Shown here: in pieces, positions 14,022-17,962 of the stretch
How positions within the stretch are numbered: the stretch's first letter is position 1
Layout: each line of letters opens with the position of its first letter
From: CALVXC01 sp036636255
GTDB taxonomy: Bacteria; Bacillota_I; Bacilli_A; RF39; UBA660
Length of the DNA stretch: 17,962 nt
Assembly: GCA_036636255.1 (NCBI GenBank)
Contig: JAVWOV010000012.1
Coordinates: 1 to 17,962 of the forward strand
Direction: 5' to 3'
Notes under the pieces: model-generated
What the model was told of the DNA's origin: nothing
Databases searched by the model: none
The model's input: only the letters and a program-made list of their open reading frames with translations
Position numbers and translations under genes: made by a program

Positions 14022-15760
14022 TATGCGTTTGGATCCTTTTGATCTGTTTTTGGAGGTACTACTGGTGTTGGTTTTGCCACTTCAGGTAGTGCAGCAGCTA
14101 TTACTATTTTTATTGAAGATCCTGAAGCTACATTAGTGCCGGCTGCTCTTGTTTGAGAAATTATTGTTCCTACTTCATAATCATCTGTTTCTTCTGTTCC
14201 GGTTGTTAAGGTAATACCATGTTTAGAACAGAAACTTTTTACTTGACTTACTGACCAATTTTCAGAAACAAAATCAGGAAAAACAACAACTATTTCGGGA
14301 ATATATAAAGTAACAACAGAATTAACTTTGATTTTTTTACCAGCAGCTGGTAATTGTTCAATAACTTTATTAGATGCTACTGATTGGTCACTAATTTGTT
14401 TTTTAGAAATGTTTACTTCAATTCCTAATTTTTCCAGTTCGTCAGTTGCATCACTGTAATCATAACCGGTATAATCTTTTAATTTAAATTGATCTTTTCC
14501 TTTAGAAATTATTAAGGTAATCTCTTTACCTTTTTTAAACTTTTTCTTTGCTTGAGGATTTGTTCTTATAACTTCGTTTTTAGTAACTTTCAAAGAAAAT
14601 TCTTTTTCTAATTTTTTATTTACGACGAAGCCCGTATGTTCTAATTTTTTGGTTGCGTTTGCTACTGACATATTTGCTACTGATGGTACAACAATTTCTT
14701 TACTATCTATTATTGTAGGAATTATAAAAAATATAGTTAATAAAACAGCTATTAAGGCTACAAAGATACTTGCCAAAATAATTAGTGGTTTGTTTTTTTT
14801 GCTGTTTTTATTTTTTTCTTGTTTATCATAAGATGTTTCGCGTCTTTTACTACCTACACTTTCTAAATTGGGAATTGTTTTTGTTGAATCAAGGTCTTCT
14901 TCTGGATACATATAAATCACTCTATGTTCATCCTCACGGTTTTCATCTAAAACAGTTTTTATATCTTCGTGCATAGCTGCTGCACTGTCATATCTATTTT
15001 TAGGATTTTTAGCACAGGCTTTTAAAATGACATTTTCGACTGATTGGGGGATAGATGGGTTTAGTCTTGTTATGCTTGGTATTTGTTCTTTCATTTGTTT
15101 AATGGCTATTTCAACTGCGTTATCACCTTTAAAAGGTAATTTACCGGTTATTAATTCAAACATTAAGATTCCTAATGAATAAATATCGCTTTTATTAGTT
15201 GATCCGTTACCATTTGCTTGTTCTGGTGGTAAATAATGGACTGATCCCATTACTGAGTTTGTTTGTGTTAATTCATTATTTAAAGCCATAGCTATACCAA
15301 AGTCTGTTATTTTAACTCTTCCGTCATCTAAAATCAAAACGTTTTGGGGTTTGATATCACGATGAATTATATAGCTATTATGGGCACAGGAGATACCTGA
15401 GGTTAATTGTAGCATAATATCAACTACTTCGGGTAGTGATAGTGCTCCTCGTCTTTTAATTAGGCTTTTTAAAGTCCTTCCTTCAATGTATTCCATTACA
15501 ATAAAGTATTTTCCATCATCTTCACCTACGTCATACATTTCTACTACGTTTTGATGAGATAAGCTACTAGCGGCTATTGCTTCTCTTTGAAAACGACGAA
15601 CAAATTTTTCATCATCTGCTAAATCGCCTCTTAATATTTTAACAGCTACATTCCGATCTAAAATAGTGTCATAGGCTAAATAAACGTTAGCCATTCCTCC
15701 CTCACCGATTGTTCTTATTATTTGATAACGGTCGTTTATTTTTTGACCTTTACTTATCAT
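14021..15760 (-). CDS. prkC: PASTA-domain Ser/Thr protein kinase (PrkC/PknB/Stk)
   Basis: 579 residues, a membrane kinase thought to sense muropeptides or lipid II and to phosphorylate Ser/Thr in cell-wall, translation and metabolic targets (family knowledge). Kinase domain 10-270: glycine loop IGEGGMANVY (18-27), K41, E60, HRDIKPQN (133-140), DFG (153-155), activation loop with several Thr/Ser before GSVHYLPPEQ (172-181). A lysine-rich juxtamembrane stretch (305-324) leads to one transmembrane helix (325-351). Outside are three PASTA repeats (about 355-423, 424-492, 493-560) and a short proline-rich tail (PKPTPVVPPK-like). The ATG overlaps the prpC stop (ATGA), so kinase and phosphatase are coupled. 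Three PASTA repeats match Bacillus PrkC. Confidence 0.97.
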   Translation of the reverse strand: MISKGQKINDRYQIIRTIGEGGMANVYLAYDTILDRNVAVKILRGDLADDEKFVRRFQREAIAASSLSHQNVVEMYDVGEDDGKYFIVMEYIEGRTLKSLIKRRGALSLPEVVDIMLQLTSGISCAHNSYIIHRDIKPQNVLILDDGRVKITDFGIAMALNNELTQTNSVMGSVHYLPPEQANGNGSTNKSDIYSLGILMFELITGKLPFKGDNAVEIAIKQMKEQIPSITRLNPSIPQSVENVILKACAKNPKNRYDSAAAMHEDIKTVLDENREDEHRVIYMYPEEDLDSTKTIPNLESVGSKRRETSYDKQEKNKNSKKNKPLIILASIFVALIAVLLTIFFIIPTIIDSKEIVVPSVANMSVANATKKLEHTGFVVNKKLEKEFSLKVTKNEVIRTNPQAKKKFKKGKEITLIISKGKDQFKLKDYTGYDYSDATDELEKLGIEVNISKKQISDQSVASNKVIEQLPAAGKKIKVNSVVTLYIPEIVVVFPDFVSENWSVSQVKSFCSKHGITLTTGTEETDDYEVGTIISQTRAAGTNVASGSSIKIVIAAALPEVAKPTPVVPPKTDQKDPNA

Positions 15761-16497
15761 TTATTAACACCATCCTTTACTAAATAGGCAATAGAAATGT
15801 TATCATTTCCACCACGATTATTACATTTATATATTAGCTTTTGCAATTTTTCTTCGCTTGTTAAATCATCATTTAATACTTTTACTATTTGGTCATCATC
15901 TAACATATTAGTTAAACCATCACTGCAAAGAACGATAGCATCAATGTCTGTTTCAACGTCAAATATATCCATTTCTATATTAGTATTTGCGCCTAAAGCT
16001 TTCATTAAAACATTTTTTCGGGGATGTTCTTTGGCTTCTTCAAGTGTTAATTCACCAGATTTAACTAATAGATTAACTAAGGTATGATCATTTGTTATTT
16101 TATGAAGTGTTTGTTTTTTTATAACATAGCCGGAACTATCACCGATATTACCAAAAAGCAAAAAATTCGGTGTTAAAATAGCTAAAACGATTGTTGTTCC
16201 CATTCCTTCACTTTCGGGATATAAATTGGTGTATTTATATATTTCTACATTGGCTTCACTTACAACTTCTTTTAGCCAGTTAATTGCATCTTCTTTGGTT
16301 CCAACACTACTAATTTGATTAAATCTTTTGCCAATATGAGATATAGCTATACTAGAAGCTATTTCTCCATCCCGATGACCACCCATACCATCGGCTACAG
16401 CCAATAAATATTCGTTATTAGCATTTGTTAAAATGGTCACGCTATCTTCGTTATGTTCTCTTACTTTACCTGGATCAGTTAAATAACAATAATTCAT
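15757..16497 (-). CDS. prpC: PP2C-family Ser/Thr phosphatase (PrpC/Stp)
   Basis: 246 residues, a cytosolic metal-dependent phosphatase that reverses the PASTA kinase. Metal and catalytic motifs: REHNED (13-18), ADGMGGH (35-41), GMGTT (98-102), GDSSGYVI (118-125; usually GDSRAY), NDHTLV (135-140), CSDGLTNML (191-199) and GGNDNIS (229-235). The length is typical. A textbook ribosome site AAGGAGG lies seven bases before the ATG, inside the end of rlmN. The stop overlaps the kinase start by four bases and uses TGA. Confidence 0.97.
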   Translation of the reverse strand: MNYCYLTDPGKVREHNEDSVTILTNANNEYLLAVADGMGGHRDGEIASSIAISHIGKRFNQISSVGTKEDAINWLKEVVSEANVEIYKYTNLYPESEGMGTTIVLAILTPNFLLFGNIGDSSGYVIKKQTLHKITNDHTLVNLLVKSGELTLEEAKEHPRKNVLMKALGANTNIEMDIFDVETDIDAIVLCSDGLTNMLDDDQIVKVLNDDLTSEEKLQKLIYKCNNRGGNDNISIAYLVKDGVNK

Positions 16498-16499
16498 AT

Positions 16500-17519
16500 C
16501 TATTCCTCCTTATGGTTAGCACGCAATTGCCCGCATGCGGCATTTACTTTGGTTCCAAATTCTTTTCTTATAGTGACATTTATTCTATTTTGTTTTAAAA
16601 TGTCATAAAATTTCAAAATAGTTTGTTTGCTACTTCTTTTATAATTAGTACTTGTTTCGTTGTAGGCGATTAAATTAATATAGCAATTAATGCCTTTTAT
16701 TAAATTAACTAGTTCTAAAGCACATTCTTTAGTATCATTTATATCTTTTAACATAATATATTCAAAGGTAATTCTTCTATTAGTTGTTGTTATATATTCA
16801 TTAATAGCAGTTATTAAATTGTTTAAATTATATTTTCTATTTATGGGCATTAATTGATTACGTAATTGATCATTTGATGCATGAAGTGAGATTGCTAGAT
16901 TAATTTGTTTGGGATTAGTCATAAATTTTTTAATTTCTTTAATAAGACCACATGAAGATATTGTTATGTGTCTAGCTCCAATGGCAAGGCCTTTATCGTT
17001 GTTGATTATTTCTATAAATTTCATGACATTGTCGTAGTTATCAAATGGTTCACCAATTCCCATTATTACTACATGGCTTATTCTTTTTTTTATGTCTTGT
17101 TCAACTTGTAATATTTGTAAAACCATTTCATATGTCTCTAGGTTTCTTATTTTTTTTAATCGTCCACTTTCACAAAAGGTACAACCCATATTACAACCTA
17201 CTTGACTTGATATGCATAAACTAAGACCATAATTATGTTTCATTAAGACGGCTTCTATATAATTGTTATCGTTTAAGTTGAATAAATATTTATGGACATT
17301 TTTATCTGTTTGTTTTTCAGCTGTTTTAATTTTGTTAAATATAAAATCATTTTTTAATGATGTTATAATTTCTTTTTTAATATTAATCATTTGGTCAAAA
17401 TTTGTAACTTTTTTTTTATAAAGCCAATCAAATATTTGGGTGGCTTTAAATTTTTTTTTGTTATTTTCAATAAAATATTGTTCTAAATCTTCTAATGAAT
17501 TATCAAATATATTTTTCAT
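16500..17519 (-). CDS. rlmN: 23S rRNA (adenine2503-C2)/tRNA methyltransferase RlmN
   Basis: 339 residues, a radical-SAM enzyme methylating C2 of A2503 in 23S rRNA and A37 of some tRNAs. The [4Fe-4S] motif CNMGCTFC gives C109, C113 and C116. GIGEPFDN (154-161) is the SAM-binding GGEP-like region, and the methyl-carrying cysteine is C329 in NAACGQL near the C-terminus. The N-terminal HhH-like region (DWLYKKKVTNFDQM) is typical. A GGGTG ribosome site precedes the ATG. It is first in the operon, just downstream of an extended -10 promoter. Confidence 0.96.
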   Translation of the reverse strand: MKNIFDNSLEDLEQYFIENNKKKFKATQIFDWLYKKKVTNFDQMINIKKEIITSLKNDFIFNKIKTAEKQTDKNVHKYLFNLNDNNYIEAVLMKHNYGLSLCISSQVGCNMGCTFCESGRLKKIRNLETYEMVLQILQVEQDIKKRISHVVIMGIGEPFDNYDNVMKFIEIINNDKGLAIGARHITISSCGLIKEIKKFMTNPKQINLAISLHASNDQLRNQLMPINRKYNLNNLITAINEYITTTNRRITFEYIMLKDINDTKECALELVNLIKGINCYINLIAYNETSTNYKRSSKQTILKFYDILKQNRINVTIRKEFGTKVNAACGQLRANHKEE

Positions 17520-17537
17520 CTTTACACCCTATAAGAT

Positions 17538-17546
17538 ATTATATCA
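17538..17546 (-). promoter_or_regulatory. Promoter of the rlmN-prkC operon
   Basis: Minus-strand TGATATAAT is a perfect extended -10 about 20 bases upstream of the rlmN ATG. No good -35 is seen at the right distance. A TTGACA further up (17635-17640) is too far away for this -10. Confidence 0.6.
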
Positions 17547-17648
17547 AATAATGACTAAAAATAGTAGATTTTTAATTTATTTATAATGTTTTATGAATTA
17601 AATAATTTATTTTATTAATTTATGTAAATAATAGTGTCAAAAATTTTT

Positions 17649-17670
17649 AAAAAACAGTGATTTAATCACT
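17649..17670 (-). terminator. Terminator after the phage-gene remnant
   Basis: Minus-strand AGTGATT/AATCACT arms (6-7 bp, 1-3 base loop) followed by GTTTTTT, six bases after the stop of the truncated ORF. It isolates the rlmN operon from upstream transcription. Confidence 0.75.
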
Positions 17671-17676
17671 ATTTTC

Positions 17677-17909
17677 TTATTTTATTATTTCCATTTTACT
17701 GGTTTTTATTGTACCATCGGTTGTTTCAATATTTGTTGTTCCTTTTACAGTTGCAACTTTTGGTAAACTTATATTTGTATAAGTTGGGTTTTTTAATTGA
17801 TATAAAAGCATAAAGGGATATCCATTTGCTTTTTGGGTGGCTAAATAGGTTTTAAAAGTAGCTTTTGATGTTGCCAAATTGGCATTAGATGTTATCATAA
17901 ATACAGCAC
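17677..17909 (-). pseudogene. 3' remnant of a phage-tail-like structural gene
   Basis: About 77 codons, open from the edge of the terminal repeat to a TAA at 17677. The stretch FKTYLATQKANGYPFMLLYQL-KNPTYTNISLPKV followed by KGTTNIETTDGTIKTSKMEI resembles the C-terminus of phage minor structural/tail-associated proteins (typically '...L...G.PL.v.YxLatPt.t.i.lP.i.t.kGt..i......p..i.i'). The frame runs into the repeat and hits a TGA there. An ATG at 17898 exists but has no ribosome site, so this is the tail of a gene cut by the insertion. It retains its own terminator. Confidence 0.6.
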
Positions 17910-17962
17910 TGGATCTAGGTCAAGTTTTTAGACACATTTTTGTGGACATATTTAAATTTATT
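17910..17962. repeat. Terminal inverted repeat, right copy (probable IS end)
   Basis: Exact reverse complement of bases 1-53. It begins TGGATCTAGG at the junction with the truncated phage-like gene, consistent with an insertion-sequence terminus that disrupted that gene. Confidence 0.75.

Noticed and set aside
13197..15759. Mollicutes-type code with TGA read as tryptophan.
   Set aside because: prpC and rsgA end in TGA exactly at ATGA-type junctions with the next gene, and conserved Trp positions inspected use TGG.
17635..17640. TTGACA as the -35 box of the rlmN promoter.
   Set aside because: No acceptable -10 lies 16-18 bases downstream, and it sits within the tail of the upstream terminator; the extended -10 at 17538-17546 is better placed.
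1..17962. Matching ends as evidence of a circular plasmid or phage.
   Set aside because: The ends are inverted, not direct, repeats, so they cannot close a circle. The gene content is chromosomal (eno, gltX, rpe, rlmN, tRNAs).

Overview
This 17,962-bp window is very AT-rich, and every recognisable gene lies on the minus strand. The proteins look like those of a low-GC Firmicute of the Bacilli/Erysipelotrichia/RF39 type (inference). Supporting features are a Bacillus-like rlmN-prpC-prkC-rsgA-rpe cluster, PASTA kinase, bPH2 (YdbS/YdbT-like) membrane proteins, strong GGAGG-type ribosome sites and extended -10 promoters. TGA is used as a stop (prpC/prkC and rsgA/rpe junctions), so the Mollicutes TGA=Trp code is not used.

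Reading in the direction of transcription (high to low coordinates). (1) 17962-17677: the end of an insertion-sequence-like repeat, abutting the 3' remnant of a phage-tail-like gene with its own terminator. (2) 17546-10667: a tight seven-gene operon, rlmN, prpC, prkC/pknB, rsgA, rpe and two bPH2 membrane genes. Most junctions overlap or are a few bases apart. It joins ribosome maturation (RlmN, RsgA), Ser/Thr phospho-signalling at the envelope (PrkC/PrpC), pentose phosphate metabolism (Rpe) and membrane proteins. (3) 10612-10361: a tRNA-Ile(GAU)-tRNA-Glu(UUC) operon with a clear promoter and terminator. (4) 10280-9509: an NrtR-like regulator (degenerate Nudix domain plus winged helix) with a consensus promoter and TCAAAA-type repeats over its -35 box. 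(5) 9494-7697: gltX, followed 14 bases later by a second tRNA-Glu (CUC). (6) 7636-3042: a SNF2-family helicase, its SWIM zinc-finger partner and enolase, ending in a good terminator. (7) 3040-1: an accessory segment. It starts with the 5' end of a group IIC intron directly behind the enolase terminator. Then come an orphan ORF, a 410-base spacer rich in hairpins, a type II restriction-modification operon (5mC methyltransferase plus Bsp6I-family endonuclease) and an ASCH-domain gene broken by a one-base frameshift. The segment ends in a second copy of the same repeat that closes the other end of the window.

The first and last 53 bases are perfect inverted copies of each other. The window is therefore probably a contig bounded by two oppositely oriented copies of one insertion sequence. 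The main items of interest are the ASCH gene translationally coupled to a Bsp6I-like R-M system, the group IIC intron scar at a terminator, the candidate NrtR operator array, and the gltX-tRNA-Glu pairing. No wholly new system can be demonstrated from sequence alone.
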